DNA from: Streptomyces griseicoloratus
GTDB lineage: Bacteria > Actinomycetota > Actinomycetes > Streptomycetales > Streptomycetaceae
Assembly (NCBI RefSeq): GCF_014534645.1
Contig: NZ_JACVQF010000199.1
Coordinates: 186,001 to 250,000, forward strand
Reading direction: 5' to 3'
DNA: 64,000 nt
Shown here: positions 1 through 8,977 of the stretch, one piece after another
Numbering within the stretch: position 1 is the first letter of the stretch
Layout of the letters: each line of letters starts with the position of its first letter
Translations under genes and position numbers: made by a program
Notes under the pieces: model-generated
Databases searched by the model: none
Told to the model about the DNA's origin: nothing
What the model saw: only the letters and a program-made list of their open reading frames with translations

Positions 1-1
1 G

Positions 2-325
2 GCACTGTTCGTCCTCGACGACGGACAGGCGGGCGGCGAGGGCAACATCGCCTACTACCCGGGAGCGTTCTCGCCCGGCAGCCGCGAGGTGCTCGCCCGG
101 CTCTACCCGGACGCGGTCCTCGCGACGCGCGAGGACGCCATGGCCTTCGGGCTCAACTCCGTGTCCGACGGACGGCACGTGTTCATCGCGCCGGAGGCGA
201 CCGGCCTGGCCGGCCGGCTCGCCGCCCTCGGCTACGTCCCCGTCCCCGTCGACCTGTCCGAGTTCCACAAGGCCGGCGGCGGCATCAAGTGCTGCACCCA
301 GGAGATCCGGGAGAACCGCTCATGA
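2..325 (+). CDS. ddaH: Dimethylargininase (DDAH/amidinotransferase family), C-terminal part
   Basis: The gene is cut by the left edge of the window and only the last 107 residues are seen. Enzymes of this family hydrolyse N-omega-methylated arginine to citrulline and dimethylamine through a covalent thiouronium on a C-terminal cysteine. The visible part has the blade pattern YYPGAFSPGS, then FGLNSVSDGRHVF, and ends with KAGGGIKCCTQE, where the catalytic Cys is expected near the C-terminus. The stop overlaps the next start (ATGA, 4 nt), so it is cotranscribed with ornithine aminotransferase. Together they suggest arginine-derivative catabolism towards glutamate semialdehyde. Family assignment is strong; the exact substrate is inferred. 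Confidence 0.85.
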   Translation, partial: ALFVLDDGQAGGEGNIAYYPGAFSPGSREVLARLYPDAVLATREDAMAFGLNSVSDGRHVFIAPEATGLAGRLAALGYVPVPVDLSEFHKAGGGIKCCTQEIRENRS

Positions 326-1542
326 CCGCACCCGCCCGCACCCGAGGCTCCGAGGAGCTCATCCGTGCGGAGGAGCCCGTCCTCGCGCACAACTACCACC
401 CGCTGCCCGTGGTCGTCGCCCGCGCCGAGGGCGCCTGGGTGGAGGACGTGGAGGGCCGTCGCTACCTGGACATGCTGGCCGGCTACTCGGCCCTCAACTT
501 CGGCCACCGCCATCCGGCGCTGATCGAGGCCGCCCACCGCCAGCTGGACCGGCTCACGCTCACCTCCCGGGCCTTCCACAACGACCGGCTCGCCGAGTTC
601 GCCGAGCGGCTGGCGGCGCTCACCGGCATGGACATGGTGCTGCCGATGAACACCGGCGCCGAGGCGGTGGAGAGCGGCATCAAGGTCGCCCGGAAGTGGG
701 CCTACGACGTCAAGGGCGTCCCGGCCGACCGGGCGACGATCGTGGTCGCGGCGGACAACTTCCACGGCCGGACGACGACGATCGTCGGCTTCTCCACGGA
801 CGAGACGGCCCGCTCGGGCTTCGGTCCCTTTACGCCGGGCTTCCGGATCGTCCCCTACAACGACCTGGCGGCCATGGAGGCGGCCGTCGACGAGACGACC
901 GCGGCCGTGCTGATCGAGCCGATCCAGGGCGAGGCCGGCGTGATCGTCCCGGACGACGGCTATCTGGCGGGCGTCCGGGAGCTGACCCGCCGCGCCGGCT
1001 GTCTGTTCATGGCCGACGAGATCCAGTCGGGCCTGGGCCGGACCGGGCACACCCTCGCCGTCGAGCACGAGTCGGTCGTCCCGGACGTGGTGCTGCTCGG
1101 CAAGGCGCTGGGCGGCGGGATCGTCCCGGTCTCCGCGGTGGTCGGCAGCCGGGAGGTCCTGGGCGTGCTGCACCCGGGCGAGCACGGCTCGACGTTCGGC
1201 GGCAACCCCCTGGCCGCCGCGGTCGGCACCGCCGTGGTGGGGCTGCTGGAGACCGGCGAGTTCCAGCGCCGGGCCGCCGAACTCGGCACGGTGCTGCGCG
1301 ACGGCCTCACGACCCTGACCGGCCGGGGCGTCGTCGGCTTCCGGGCGCGCGGACTGTGGGCGGGCGTCGACGTCGACCCGGCCCTCGGCACGGGCCGCGA
1401 GGTCAGCGAACGCCTGATGCGCGAGGGCATCCTGGTCAAGGACACCCACGGCTCCACGATCCGGCTGGCGCCGCCGCTGACCGTGACCGGCGAGGAACTG
1501 CGGGAGGCGCTCGGCACGCTGGAGAAGGTGCTGACGTCCTGA
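322..1542 (+). CDS. rocD: Ornithine aminotransferase
   Basis: This is a 406-residue class III PLP aminotransferase that converts ornithine and 2-oxoglutarate to glutamate-5-semialdehyde and glutamate. Visible signatures are MNTGAEAVESGIKVARKW (cofactor phosphate region), the Asp of FMADEIQSGLGRTG, and the PLP lysine in VLLGKALGGG. The ATG at 322 overlaps the ddaH stop by four bases. An in-frame start 33 bases upstream would run inside ddaH and is less likely. Length and motifs fit ornithine aminotransferase better than acetylornithine aminotransferase, and the ddaH neighbour supports a catabolic role. Overlapping long antisense frames are GC-bias shadows. Confidence 0.93.
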   Translation: MTAPARTRGSEELIRAEEPVLAHNYHPLPVVVARAEGAWVEDVEGRRYLDMLAGYSALNFGHRHPALIEAAHRQLDRLTLTSRAFHNDRLAEFAERLAALTGMDMVLPMNTGAEAVESGIKVARKWAYDVKGVPADRATIVVAADNFHGRTTTIVGFSTDETARSGFGPFTPGFRIVPYNDLAAMEAAVDETTAAVLIEPIQGEAGVIVPDDGYLAGVRELTRRAGCLFMADEIQSGLGRTGHTLAVEHESVVPDVVLLGKALGGGIVPVSAVVGSREVLGVLHPGEHGSTFGGNPLAAAVGTAVVGLLETGEFQRRAAELGTVLRDGLTTLTGRGVVGFRARGLWAGVDVDPALGTGREVSERLMREGILVKDTHGSTIRLAPPLTVTGEELREALGTLEKVLTS

Positions 1543-1598
1543 CGGGCGGACGCCGACGGGCGCCGGCCCGGGCCCTGTCGGCACAGCGGCCGGGCGGG

Positions 1599-1688
1599 AC
1601 CGGTGACGGCAGGGATCGCGGACCCGGTGACGGCAGGGATCGCGGACCCGGTGACGGCAGGGATCGCGGACCCGGTGACGGCAGGGAA
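1599..1688 (+). repeat. 24-bp tandem repeat, about four copies
   Basis: The unit ggtgacggcagggatcgcgg plus acc repeats with a 24-bp period. Three copies are exact or nearly so, and a fourth is truncated at gcagggaagg. It fills the gap between the convergent rocD and rpiB-like genes. A period divisible by three makes one forward frame read as a repeated octapeptide, but that frame has no plausible gene context, so I treat the block as non-coding. Confidence 0.85.
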
Positions 1689-1691
1689 GGA

Positions 1692-2147
1692 TCAGGGAGC
1701 GGCTCGGCCGGCGTCGAGCCGCTCCACGTGCGCCACGTTGCCCCGGTCCTCAGCGTCCGCGCTCGGCTCGCCCGCGAACCAGGCGTCGAGGATCTCCGCG
1801 AGCAGCGGCCCCGACGTCAGCCGCAGGCTCAGCGCGAGCACGTTGGCGTCGTTCCAGCGGCGTGCCCCGTCCGCCGAGTAGGCGTCGGTGCACAGGGCCG
1901 CCCGTACGCCCGGCACCTTGTTGGCGGCGATCGACGCGCCCGTGCCGGTCCAGCAGCACACCACCGCCTGGTCGGCCTTCCCGTCGGCGACCTCGCGTGC
2001 CGCCCGTTCCGAGCACACCGCCCACTGGGTGTCCGCTCCGGGGTCCAGCGCGCCGTGCGCCAGCACCTCGTGGCCGCGCCGGCGCAGTTCCTCGACGAGG
2101 AGCCGGGCCACGGGTTCGTCCATGTCGGAGGAGACGGAGATCCGCAT
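1692..2147 (-). CDS. rpiB: RpiB/LacA-family sugar-phosphate isomerase
   Basis: The 151-residue product has the RpiB/LacA fold signature. It starts MRISVSSDMDEPVARLLVEEL, then has the phosphate-binding AVVCCWTGTGASIAANKVPGVRAALC stretch containing the active-site cysteine region, and RRWNDANVLALSLR. RpiB interconverts ribose-5-phosphate and ribulose-5-phosphate; LacA-type members act on other aldose phosphates, so the substrate is not certain. The N-terminus lacks the usual GSDHAG form (here SSDMDE), which may mean altered specificity. It is transcribed alone and diverges from the MFS gene. A tandem repeat abuts its stop codon. Confidence 0.8.
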   Translation of the reverse strand: MRISVSSDMDEPVARLLVEELRRRGHEVLAHGALDPGADTQWAVCSERAAREVADGKADQAVVCCWTGTGASIAANKVPGVRAALCTDAYSADGARRWNDANVLALSLRLTSGPLLAEILDAWFAGEPSADAEDRGNVAHVERLDAGRAAP

Positions 2148-2246
2148 GTCAGAAAAGCGTACTCACCCGACCGCTGATCCACACGACTGACGTCGCGAAG
2201 ATTCACGGCGTGATCCGGGAAACCATACGTCCTGAGAACCGTACGA

Positions 2247-3767
2247 ATGCCTCAGGAAAGGGAGTCCGCCACGTCCTCCACCGAGAACGGCCGCGTCCCC
2301 GACTCCGCGGCGGTCCGGCGCCACCCCACGCTCTTCCGTGCGATCAGGCGCCGGCAGAACCCCCGGCTCCGCCGGTCGGACATCACGGTCACGGACGAGG
2401 CGGCGGTCAAGCGGGCGGTGAAGGCGGCCTCCCTCGGCAACGCCATGGAGTGGTTCGACTTCGGCATCTACGCCTATCTGGCCGGCACCATCGGCCGGGT
2501 CTTCTTCCCCTCCGGGAGCGACACCGCGCAGCTGCTGTCGTCCTTCGCCACCTTCGCGGTCGCCTTCCTGGTGCGTCCGGTCGGGGGCATGGTCTTCGGG
2601 CCGATGGGGGACAAGATCGGCCGCAAGAAGGTCCTGGCGCTGACGATGATCCTGATGGCGATCGGCACGTTCGCGATCGGACTGATCCCGTCGTACGCGA
2701 CGATCGGCTTCTGGTCCCCGCTGCTGCTCATCGTCTTCCGGCTCCTGCAGGGCTTCTCCACCGGCGGCGAGTACGGCGGCGCCTCCACCTTCATCGCGGA
2801 GTACGCCCCGGACAAGCGGCGCGGCTTCTTCGGCAGCTTCCTGGAACTGGGTACGCTCGCCGGCTACACGTGCGCCGCGGGCCTGGTGACCGCGCTCACC
2901 GCCGGGCTCGGCACCGACACGATGGACGCCTGGGGCTGGCGCATCCCGTTCCTCGTCGCCGGGCCGCTCGGCATCGTCGGCCTCTACCTGCGGCTGAGGC
3001 TGGACGACACTCCCGCCTTCCTGAAGCTGGAGGAGGGCACCGTGCACGTCTCCGAGGCGGCGGACACGGTGGAGACCACCGCCCGGGGCGACCTCGCCAA
3101 GATCTTCCGCAAGCACTGGCCGACGCTGGTGCTGTGCATCGCGCTGGTCGGCGCGTACAACATCAACGACTACATGCTGCTGTCGTACATGCCGACGTAC
3201 CTGTCGGACGAGCTGCACTACACCGAGACCCACGGCCTGCTGATCCTGGTGGCCACCATGGTCCTGCTGATGCTGGTCATCAACCAGGTGGGCCGGCTGT
3301 CCGACCGCTTCGGCCGCAAGCCCCTGCTGATGACGGGCATGCTCGGCTTCTTCTTCCTGTCGGCGCCGTCCTTCGTGCTGGTCCAGCAGGGCAGCCTGCT
3401 CGCCGTCTCGGCCGGCATGGTGATGCTGGGCCTGTCCCTCGTGTGCCTGCTCGGCACCATGTCGGCGGCGCTCCCGGCGATGTTCCCCACCAACGTCCGG
3501 TACGGCTCCCTGTCGGTCGGGTACAACCTGTCGGCGTCCCTGTTCGGCGGCACCACGCCACTGGTCATCACCGCCCTGATCAGCGCGACCGGCTCGGACA
3601 TGATGCCCGCCTACTACTCGATGGCCGCGGCGCTGGTCGGGGTGGTGTCGGTGGCCTGCATGAAGGAGACCGCCCGAATGCCGCTCGCGGGCTCCCCGCC
3701 CTCGGTGCAGACCGAGGAGGAGGCCGCGGCACTCGTCGAGGCACAGGCCCCGGCACCGAAGTTCTGA
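2247..3767 (+). CDS. proP: MFS transporter, metabolite:H+ symporter (ProP-like) family
   Basis: This 506-residue protein has 12 predicted membrane segments. It carries MHS-family signatures: AMEWFDFGIYAYLAG in helix 1, GPMGDKIGRKKVL in loop 2-3, RLLQGFSTGGEYGGASTFIAEYAP, and the second-half loop GRLSDRFGRKP. ProP-type members import proline, glycine betaine or ectoine as osmoprotectants, while close paralogues move other small acids, so the substrate is inferred. A basic cytoplasmic N-terminus of about 60 residues precedes helix 1. The ATG at 2247 has only a weak Shine-Dalgarno. It is divergent from the rpiB-like gene. Confidence 0.85.
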   Translation: MPQERESATSSTENGRVPDSAAVRRHPTLFRAIRRRQNPRLRRSDITVTDEAAVKRAVKAASLGNAMEWFDFGIYAYLAGTIGRVFFPSGSDTAQLLSSFATFAVAFLVRPVGGMVFGPMGDKIGRKKVLALTMILMAIGTFAIGLIPSYATIGFWSPLLLIVFRLLQGFSTGGEYGGASTFIAEYAPDKRRGFFGSFLELGTLAGYTCAAGLVTALTAGLGTDTMDAWGWRIPFLVAGPLGIVGLYLRLRLDDTPAFLKLEEGTVHVSEAADTVETTARGDLAKIFRKHWPTLVLCIALVGAYNINDYMLLSYMPTYLSDELHYTETHGLLILVATMVLLMLVINQVGRLSDRFGRKPLLMTGMLGFFFLSAPSFVLVQQGSLLAVSAGMVMLGLSLVCLLGTMSAALPAMFPTNVRYGSLSVGYNLSASLFGGTTPLVITALISATGSDMMPAYYSMAAALVGVVSVACMKETARMPLAGSPPSVQTEEEAAALVEAQAPAPKF

Positions 3768-3893
3768 CCGCGGCGCGCTGTCCGGCCCGGTACCGGACGG
3801 CCGCCCCCGCACCTACACTGGCACCCCGCCAGACGCCGGTTGACCAGTGAGAACGGGGCACTGAGCCGTTCCGCCGGGGTGAGGAGCGACGCC

Positions 3894-4616
3894 TTGTTCT
3901 ACTACGTGCTCAAATACGTACTGCTGGGCCCGCTGCTGAGACTGCTCTTCCGCCCCCGGATCGAGGGCCTGGGGAACGTGCCGTCCTCGGGCCCGGCCAT
4001 CGTCGCCGGCAACCATCTGTCGTTCTCCGACCACTTCCTGATGCCCGCGGTGCTCAAGCGCCGCATCACCTTCCTCGCCAAGGCGGAGTACTTCACCGGC
4101 CCCGGCCTCAAGGGCCGGCTCACCGCGTTCTTCTTCCGCAGCGCCGGGCAGATCCCGGTGGACCGCTCCGGCAAGGACGCGGGCCGGGCGGCGATCCGTG
4201 AGGGGCTCGGCGTCCTGGCCAGGGGCGAACTGCTCGGCATCTATCCGGAGGGCACCCGTTCGCACGACGGACGGCTGTACAAGGGAAAGGTCGGCGTGGC
4301 CGTGATGGCGCTGCGGGCGGGGGTGCCGGTGGTGCCCTGCGCGATGATCGGCACCTTCGAGGCGCAGCCGCCGGGCAAGGTCGTCCCGAACATCCACCCC
4401 GTGGTGATCCGTTTCGGGGAGCCCCTGGACTTCTCGCGTTACGCCGGCATGGAGAACGAGAAGGCCGTGCTGCGTGCCGTCACCGACGAGATCATGTACG
4501 CGATCCTGGCCCTGTCCGAGCAGGAGTACGTCGACCGGTACGCCGCCGAGGTCAAGGCCGAGGAGGCAGAGAAGGCGGACAAGGGCCGCAGGCTCCCCCG
4601 GCTGCCGCGCCGCTAG
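3894..4616 (+). CDS. plsC: 1-acyl-sn-glycerol-3-phosphate acyltransferase (PlsC family)
   Basis: The enzyme transfers an acyl chain to lysophosphatidic acid in phospholipid synthesis at the membrane. Motif I is NHLSFSDH (NHxxxxD), motif II surrounds RSAGQIPVDR, motif III is YPEGTRS, and motif IV lies around VPVVPCAM. I chose the TTG at 3894 because GTGAGGAG lies just upstream and the protein then starts with a hydrophobic FYYVLKYVLLGPLL helix. A TTG at 3840 would add 18 residues. The product has 240 residues with a charged Lys/Arg/Glu tail typical of actinobacterial homologues. Confidence 0.88.
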   Translation: MFYYVLKYVLLGPLLRLLFRPRIEGLGNVPSSGPAIVAGNHLSFSDHFLMPAVLKRRITFLAKAEYFTGPGLKGRLTAFFFRSAGQIPVDRSGKDAGRAAIREGLGVLARGELLGIYPEGTRSHDGRLYKGKVGVAVMALRAGVPVVPCAMIGTFEAQPPGKVVPNIHPVVIRFGEPLDFSRYAGMENEKAVLRAVTDEIMYAILALSEQEYVDRYAAEVKAEEAEKADKGRRLPRLPRR

Positions 4617-4689
4617 CCCCTGCCTTCAGCCGTCTGCCGTCGGCAGAAGGGCGTGACCCCACGGTGCCGGTGCGCCTACGGTCCGACGT

Positions 4690-5724
4690 ATGACACGTGC
4701 TGTGGTGGTCGGAGCGACGGGACAGATCGGACGAGTGGCCGTGGGCGTGCTGGCCCGGGACGGCTGGGAGGTGACGGCCGTCTCGCGGGGCGGCGACCGG
4801 GACCCGGCCTGGCCCGACGGCGTGCGGGTGGTGCGGGCCGACCGGGAGGACGACGCGGCCCTGTCCGCCGCGGTGGGCGACGGCTGCGACGTCCTGGTGG
4901 ACATGGTGGCCTTCGGGCCCGAACACGCCCGGCAGCTGACGTCGCTGGCCGGGCGGGTGGGCTCGGCGGTGGTCATCTCCAGCGTCTCGGTCTACGAGGA
5001 CGACAAGGGCCGCAACTTCGACACGCAGGCCGAACCCGGCGGCTTCCCCGAGTACCCGGTGCCGGTCACCGAGGAGCAGCGCACGGTCCGGCCGGGCGAG
5101 ACCTCCTACAGCACCCGCAAGGCGGGGCTGGAGCGCGAGCTCCTCGCGGCGGGCGACCGGCTGCCCACCACGCTGCTGCGCGCCGGCGCGATCCACGGCC
5201 CGCACTGCCGCACCCCGCGCGAGCTGTACTTCGTCAAGCGCAACCTGGACGGCAGGCGCCGGCGGGTGCTCGCCTTCGGCGGCGCGAGCCGCTTCCACCC
5301 GGCGAGCGTGCACACCGTCGCGGAGCTGATCCGGCTGGCCGCGGTCCGGCCGGGCGCCCGCGTCCTGAACGCCGTGGACGCGGACGCGCCGACGGTGGCC
5401 GAGATCGCGGCCGCGATCGACGCGGTGATGGGGGTGGAGCCGGAGGACGTGCTGGTGGACGGTCCGCCGCCCGCGCCTGGCGTGGGCGAGACACCGTGGT
5501 CCGTGCCCGTGCCCGTGGTCTGCGACATGACCGCCGCCGAACGGCAGTTGGGCTACCGCCCGGTGGTCCGGTACGCCGAGACGCTGCCGGAGACCGTCGC
5601 CTGGATCGAGGAGCGGCTGGCCGGGCGGGACTGGCGGGAGGCGTACCCGAAGATGGTCCAGGCGTACGGCGACCTGTTCGACTACGCGGCCGAGGACGCC
5701 TGGCTGGCGGCGCGGCAGCCGTAG
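4690..5724 (+). CDS. Extended SDR / NAD-dependent epimerase-like oxidoreductase
   Basis: The 344-residue protein begins with a Rossmann nucleotide-binding motif, VVVGATGQIG (residues 5-14). It has ISSVSVYED in the usual catalytic Ser region and YSTRK as the YxxxK pair. Related proteins are annotated as NAD-dependent epimerase/dehydratase or nucleoside-diphosphate-sugar epimerase, but no substrate can be read from the sequence. It sits alone, convergent with tap, and ends at a strong hairpin. The C-terminal half (Glu/Trp-rich, WIEERLAG, MVQAYGDLFDYAAED) is typical of the small actinobacterial subgroup. Confidence 0.8.
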   Translation: MTRAVVVGATGQIGRVAVGVLARDGWEVTAVSRGGDRDPAWPDGVRVVRADREDDAALSAAVGDGCDVLVDMVAFGPEHARQLTSLAGRVGSAVVISSVSVYEDDKGRNFDTQAEPGGFPEYPVPVTEEQRTVRPGETSYSTRKAGLERELLAAGDRLPTTLLRAGAIHGPHCRTPRELYFVKRNLDGRRRRVLAFGGASRFHPASVHTVAELIRLAAVRPGARVLNAVDADAPTVAEIAAAIDAVMGVEPEDVLVDGPPPAPGVGETPWSVPVPVVCDMTAAERQLGYRPVVRYAETLPETVAWIEERLAGRDWREAYPKMVQAYGDLFDYAAEDAWLAARQP

Positions 5725-5735
5725 GGACGGAAGAA

Positions 5736-5764
5736 GGGGGCGGCCGGTCGGACCGGCCGCCCCC
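5736..5764. terminator. Bidirectional hairpin terminator
   Basis: A 12-bp G+C-perfect stem (gggggcggccgg / ccggccgccccc) with a 5-nt loop lies exactly between the convergent SDR and tap stops. It is followed by ccttt on the plus strand and has aa runs on the other side. It probably stops both transcripts. Confidence 0.8.
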
Positions 5765-5783
5765 CCTTTGTGCCCTGCGGTCG

Positions 5784-7391
5784 TTACGGCTTGGGCGTGG
5801 CGTGCGGGGCGCAGGTCACGTCCCGGGTGTCCACCTTGCCGGTGAGCAGGTAGGTGTCGACGCGGTCGTTGACGCACGGGTTGACCAGACCGGTGACGCC
5901 GTGCGAGCCGGCGTCCCGCTCGGTGATCAGGCGCGAGCCCTTGAACCGCTGGTGCAGTTCGACGGCACCGCCGTAGGGGGTGGCCGCGTCACGCTCGGAC
6001 TGGACGATCAGCACCGGCGGGAGTCCCTTGCTGGTCTTCACGTTCAGCGGTGTCTGCTGCTTGACCGGCCAGGTGGAGCACGGCAGGTTCATCCAGGCGT
6101 TGGACCAGGTCAGGAACGGGTGGTCCTTGTGCAGCCGGGTGTTGTCGCGGTCCCAGGTCCGCCAGTTGGTCGGCCACTTGGCGTCGGCGCACTCGACGGC
6201 CGTGTAGACGGCGTTGCCGTTCTCCGAGGCGGCGTTGCCCGCGGTGTCGGACGGGTCGGGGGCCGCGGCGTCGACGAGGGCCTGGGTGTCGCCGGCGACG
6301 TACTTGCTGAACACGGTCGCGACCGGCACCCACGCGGAGTCGTAGTACGGGGCGCTCTGGAAGAAGGAGAGCAGCTCGGCCGGGCCGACGACCCCGCCGA
6401 GGGGGTTCTTCTTGGCGGTGGCGCGCAGCTTCAGCCACTGGTCCTGGACCTCGGCGCGGGTGTCGCCGAGGTGGAAGACGGCGTCGTTCGCGGCGACCCA
6501 GTCCTGCCAGTCCTGCCAGCGCTTCTCGAAGGCGACGTCCTGGTCCAGGTTGGCCTGGTACCAGATCTTGTCGCGGGAGGGGTTGACGACGCTGTCGACG
6601 ACCATGCGGCGCACGTGGCCCGGGAAGAGGGTGCCGTAGACGGCGCCGAGGTAGGTGCCGTAGGAGACGCCGAGGTAGTTGAGCTTCTTCTCACCGAGGG
6701 CGGCGCGGATGACGTCGAGGTCGCGCGCGGTGTTCGGCGTCGTCATGTGCGGCAGCATCTCGCCGCTGCGCTCGTAGCAGCCCTCGGCGTACTCGCGGGC
6801 GAGCTTGCGCTGGGCGAGCTTGTCGGCCTCGGAGTCGGGCACCGGGTCCAGCTTGGGCGCCTTGACGAACTCCTGCGGGTCGACGCAGGAGATGGGCGCG
6901 GACTTGCCGACGCCGCGCGGGTCGAAGCCCACGAAGTCGTAGGCCTTGGCGGTCTTGGCCCACACCGGGTTCTTGGCCGTGACCCGGGCCGGGAAGCGCA
7001 GGCCGGAACCGCCCGGGCCGCCCGGGTTGTAGATGAGCGCGCCCTGGCGCTCGGACTGCGTGCCGGTGTTGCCGATGCGGTCGACGGCGAGCTTGATCTG
7101 CTTGCCGTACGGCTTGGCGTAGTCGAGCGGCACCGTGACCCAGCCGCACTGGATCGGCTTGGGCAGGTTCCAGTCGGCGGGGCAGTCCTTCCAGTCGATG
7201 CCGGCCTCGGCGGCGCGCTCGGCGGCGATGGCGACGCCGCGGGCCTCGCGGTCCTGGCCCTTCCCGTGGCCGGTGGCCGGGCTGGCTCCGGCGGTGGGTG
7301 CGGTGACCGCGCCGGCTATCAGCGTGGCGGTGACGAGCGCTCCGACCGAGCCGAAGGCCGCCGCTCTGCGGTGCAGGCTTCTCTTCCTCAA
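5784..7391 (-). CDS. tap: Secreted tripeptidyl aminopeptidase (S33 family)
   Basis: Tap removes tripeptides from the N-termini of proteins and peptides outside the cell; it is a serine hydrolase of peptidase family S33. The N-terminus is a signal peptide (basic RKRSLHRR, hydrophobic core, then a TAGASP region). The alpha/beta-hydrolase core shows the oxyanion motif NPGGPGGSG, FDPRGVG, and the nucleophile elbow GVSYGT (Ser about 243). Asp and His lie in VQSERDAATPY and DAGSHGVTG. Conserved Cys residues suggest disulfides. The TTG at 7391 is chosen because AGGGGGAGGG precedes it and the product then starts MRKRS like the known S. lividans Tap. The sequence is nearly collinear with that enzyme. 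Confidence 0.94.
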   Translation of the reverse strand: MRKRSLHRRAAAFGSVGALVTATLIAGAVTAPTAGASPATGHGKGQDREARGVAIAAERAAEAGIDWKDCPADWNLPKPIQCGWVTVPLDYAKPYGKQIKLAVDRIGNTGTQSERQGALIYNPGGPGGSGLRFPARVTAKNPVWAKTAKAYDFVGFDPRGVGKSAPISCVDPQEFVKAPKLDPVPDSEADKLAQRKLAREYAEGCYERSGEMLPHMTTPNTARDLDVIRAALGEKKLNYLGVSYGTYLGAVYGTLFPGHVRRMVVDSVVNPSRDKIWYQANLDQDVAFEKRWQDWQDWVAANDAVFHLGDTRAEVQDQWLKLRATAKKNPLGGVVGPAELLSFFQSAPYYDSAWVPVATVFSKYVAGDTQALVDAAAPDPSDTAGNAASENGNAVYTAVECADAKWPTNWRTWDRDNTRLHKDHPFLTWSNAWMNLPCSTWPVKQQTPLNVKTSKGLPPVLIVQSERDAATPYGGAVELHQRFKGSRLITERDAGSHGVTGLVNPCVNDRVDTYLLTGKVDTRDVTCAPHATPKP

Positions 7392-7400
7392 GTGGGCCCT

Positions 7401-7429
7401 CCCCCTACGTGGTTGCGACAAGTAGGGGG
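7401..7429 (-). promoter_or_regulatory. Stem-loop masking the tap ribosome binding site
   Basis: ccccctac (7401-7408) and gtaggggg (7422-7429) form a perfect 8-bp inverted repeat with a 13-nt loop in the tap leader. On the tap mRNA the 3' arm overlaps the purine-rich Shine-Dalgarno just before the TTG start, so the fold would hide it. Regulation by this structure is inferred. Confidence 0.6.
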
Positions 7430-7521
7430 ATCCTCGCGGCTGTGCGTTCCCTGAGGACAGGGGCGGCCGGACTTCTTTGCCAATCCGATAAACGGATAAG
7501 CATGTTCGGCGGTCGGGACAG

Positions 7522-8283
7522 TCAGACGAAGGACGCCAGCGCCTCGTCCAGCAGCCGGCGCAGCCGCTGCGCGTCCGGTGCCACGGCCGTCACCAGCGCG
7601 GCGGGTCCGGCGAGCGGCATGACGGCCGCGTCCTGACCGAGCATACGGGCGGTGGGCGGGTCGGCGGCGAACTCCGGGCGCGCGACGACGGCCTGCCCCA
7701 CGGCCCGGTGTCCCGCCAGTCCGGCGGGGCCGTCCCAGCCGCCCGGCGCGCCGGGTCCGCAGGCCAGCTCCTGGTCGAGGACGCAGCGGCCGGCGATCCG
7801 CACCGTGAGACGGCTGGTGAGCCGCCCCGGTTCCTCACCGGTCCGCCCGAGCACCTGCTCCTCGCGCAGCACGAGCCGGGCCGTCGCCGCGAGATCGACC
7901 CGGGTTCCGACGTAGAGGTCGCTGCCGTGCGCGGAGATCAACTGCTCGGGCAGCCAGTGCAGTTCGGCACCGTCGGCGACGGAGAGCCGGACGTCGTAGC
8001 GGGCCGCGGCCTTGTCCTGGCCCGGCAGCGCTAGGGTGGCGGCGGCCGAACCGACCCTGAGCCCGGCGCCCTGTTCCGCCCGGGCGTCCACCGTGAAGTG
8101 GTCGCCGCCGAGCGGCCCGCTCATCGCGCCGACCAGCATCACCCGGGCCTCGGCCCCGCTCCCCCGGGTCCGCCGCAGCGCGAGCGGCCCCTCGCCCTCC
8201 AGCACGGGCAGGGAGGTGCCGCCGCGGCCGTCGCCGCGCGCGACGATCCTCGCCGTCGCCCGCACGCCGCCCGGCGTGGTCAC
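7522..8283 (-). CDS. ureD: Urease accessory protein UreD
   Basis: UreD (UreH) is the scaffold that binds apo-urease and, with UreF and UreG, delivers nickel and CO2 to the active site. The 253-residue protein has the family pattern: [10 protein letters not shown] near the start, a GGDHF segment, [17 protein letters not shown], and a C-terminal Arg-rich helix. It is the last gene of the urease operon. I prefer the GTG at 8283, which overlaps the ureG stop (GTGA, 4 nt); a GTG at 8292 would add three residues. Sequence conservation in UreD is low in general, so context carries much of the assignment. Confidence 0.88.
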   Translation of the reverse strand: MTTPGGVRATARIVARGDGRGGTSLPVLEGEGPLALRRTRGSGAEARVMLVGAMSGPLGGDHFTVDARAEQGAGLRVGSAAATLALPGQDKAAARYDVRLSVADGAELHWLPEQLISAHGSDLYVGTRVDLAATARLVLREEQVLGRTGEEPGRLTSRLTVRIAGRCVLDQELACGPGAPGGWDGPAGLAGHRAVGQAVVARPEFAADPPTARMLGQDAAVMPLAGPAALVTAVAPDAQRLRRLLDEALASFV

Positions 8284-8957
8284 GCCGTCCACGCGGCGAG
8301 CCGGGCGCGCACCCAGTCGGCGACGTCCCGTACGCCGTCCTCGCTCCTGAGCGACTGCAGGACGACCGGCAGTTCGCCGCGCTGCGCCTTGGCGTCGGCC
8401 GCCATCCGCGCCAGGTCGGAGCCGACGTACGGGGCGAGGTCGGTCTTGTTGACGACCAGCAGGTCGGCGGTGCTGACGCCGGGTCCGCCCTTGCGCGGGA
8501 TGTCGTCGCCGCCCGCCACGTCGATCACGAAGATCTGCGCGTCGACGAGGCCCTTGGAGAAGGTGGCGGTGAGGTTGTCGCCGCCGGACTCCACCAGGAC
8601 CAGGTCCAGCGGGCCGACCTCGTCCTCCAGGTCCTCGACGGCTTCGAGGTTGGCGGAGATGTCGTCCCGGATCGCGGTGTGCGGGCAGGCGCCCGTCTCG
8701 ACGGCACTGATCCGCTCCGGCGGCAGCACCGCCTCACGGAGCAGGAACTCGGCGTCCTCGCGCGTGTAGATGTCGTTGGTGACGACGGCGAGGGACAGCT
8801 CCTCGCGCAGGGCCCGGCACAGCGCGGCGACGGTGGCGGTCTTACCGGACCCCACGGGCCCGCCGAGCCCGATGCGCAGGGCGCGGCGGGTGCCGTCGGG
8901 GCGGTGGGCGTCGGCGGAGACGGCGGCGGGACCGTCATGGTGGTGGTCGAGGTGCAT
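8280..8957 (-). CDS. ureG: Urease accessory GTPase UreG
   Basis: UreG is the SIMIBI-class GTPase that powers nickel insertion into urease. The 225-residue protein has a His-rich N-terminus (MHLDHHHD, likely metal-binding), a P-loop [10 protein letters not shown], the switch CPHTAIRDD (Cys-Pro-His nickel site), the conserved [12 protein letters not shown] and VIDVAGGDD, and the guanine-specificity NKTD. The ATG at 8957 follows AGGAG. It is separated from ureF by about 160 bases holding a dispersed-repeat-like sequence, the only large gap in the operon. Confidence 0.96.
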   Translation of the reverse strand: MHLDHHHDGPAAVSADAHRPDGTRRALRIGLGGPVGSGKTATVAALCRALREELSLAVVTNDIYTREDAEFLLREAVLPPERISAVETGACPHTAIRDDISANLEAVEDLEDEVGPLDLVLVESGGDNLTATFSKGLVDAQIFVIDVAGGDDIPRKGGPGVSTADLLVVNKTDLAPYVGSDLARMAADAKAQRGELPVVLQSLRSEDGVRDVADWVRARLAAWTA

Positions 8958-8977
8958 GTGGCGACTCCTGTGAAACT

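Noticed and set aside
232-1584. Long open frame antisense to rocD
   Set aside because: Composition is Arg/Gly/Pro/His-rich with no family motif, and rocD on the other strand is certain. It is a GC3-bias shadow.
1599-1688. CRISPR array
   Set aside because: Units are directly contiguous with no unique spacers and there are no cas genes. It is a simple tandem repeat; the same holds for 63475-63615.
1603-1881. Frame reading repeated TAGIADPV across the 24-bp array
   Set aside because: The repeat period is a multiple of three, so any frame stays open. The frame then runs antisense through the rpiB-like gene.
2163-3812. 549-codon frame antisense to the MFS transporter
   Set aside because: It is a shadow of transmembrane codons with no start signal, and the transporter is clear.
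4653-7454. 933-codon open frame antisense to tap and overlapping the SDR gene
   Set aside because: It crosses a strong terminator and lies antisense to tap; there is no ribosome binding site or recognisable domain.
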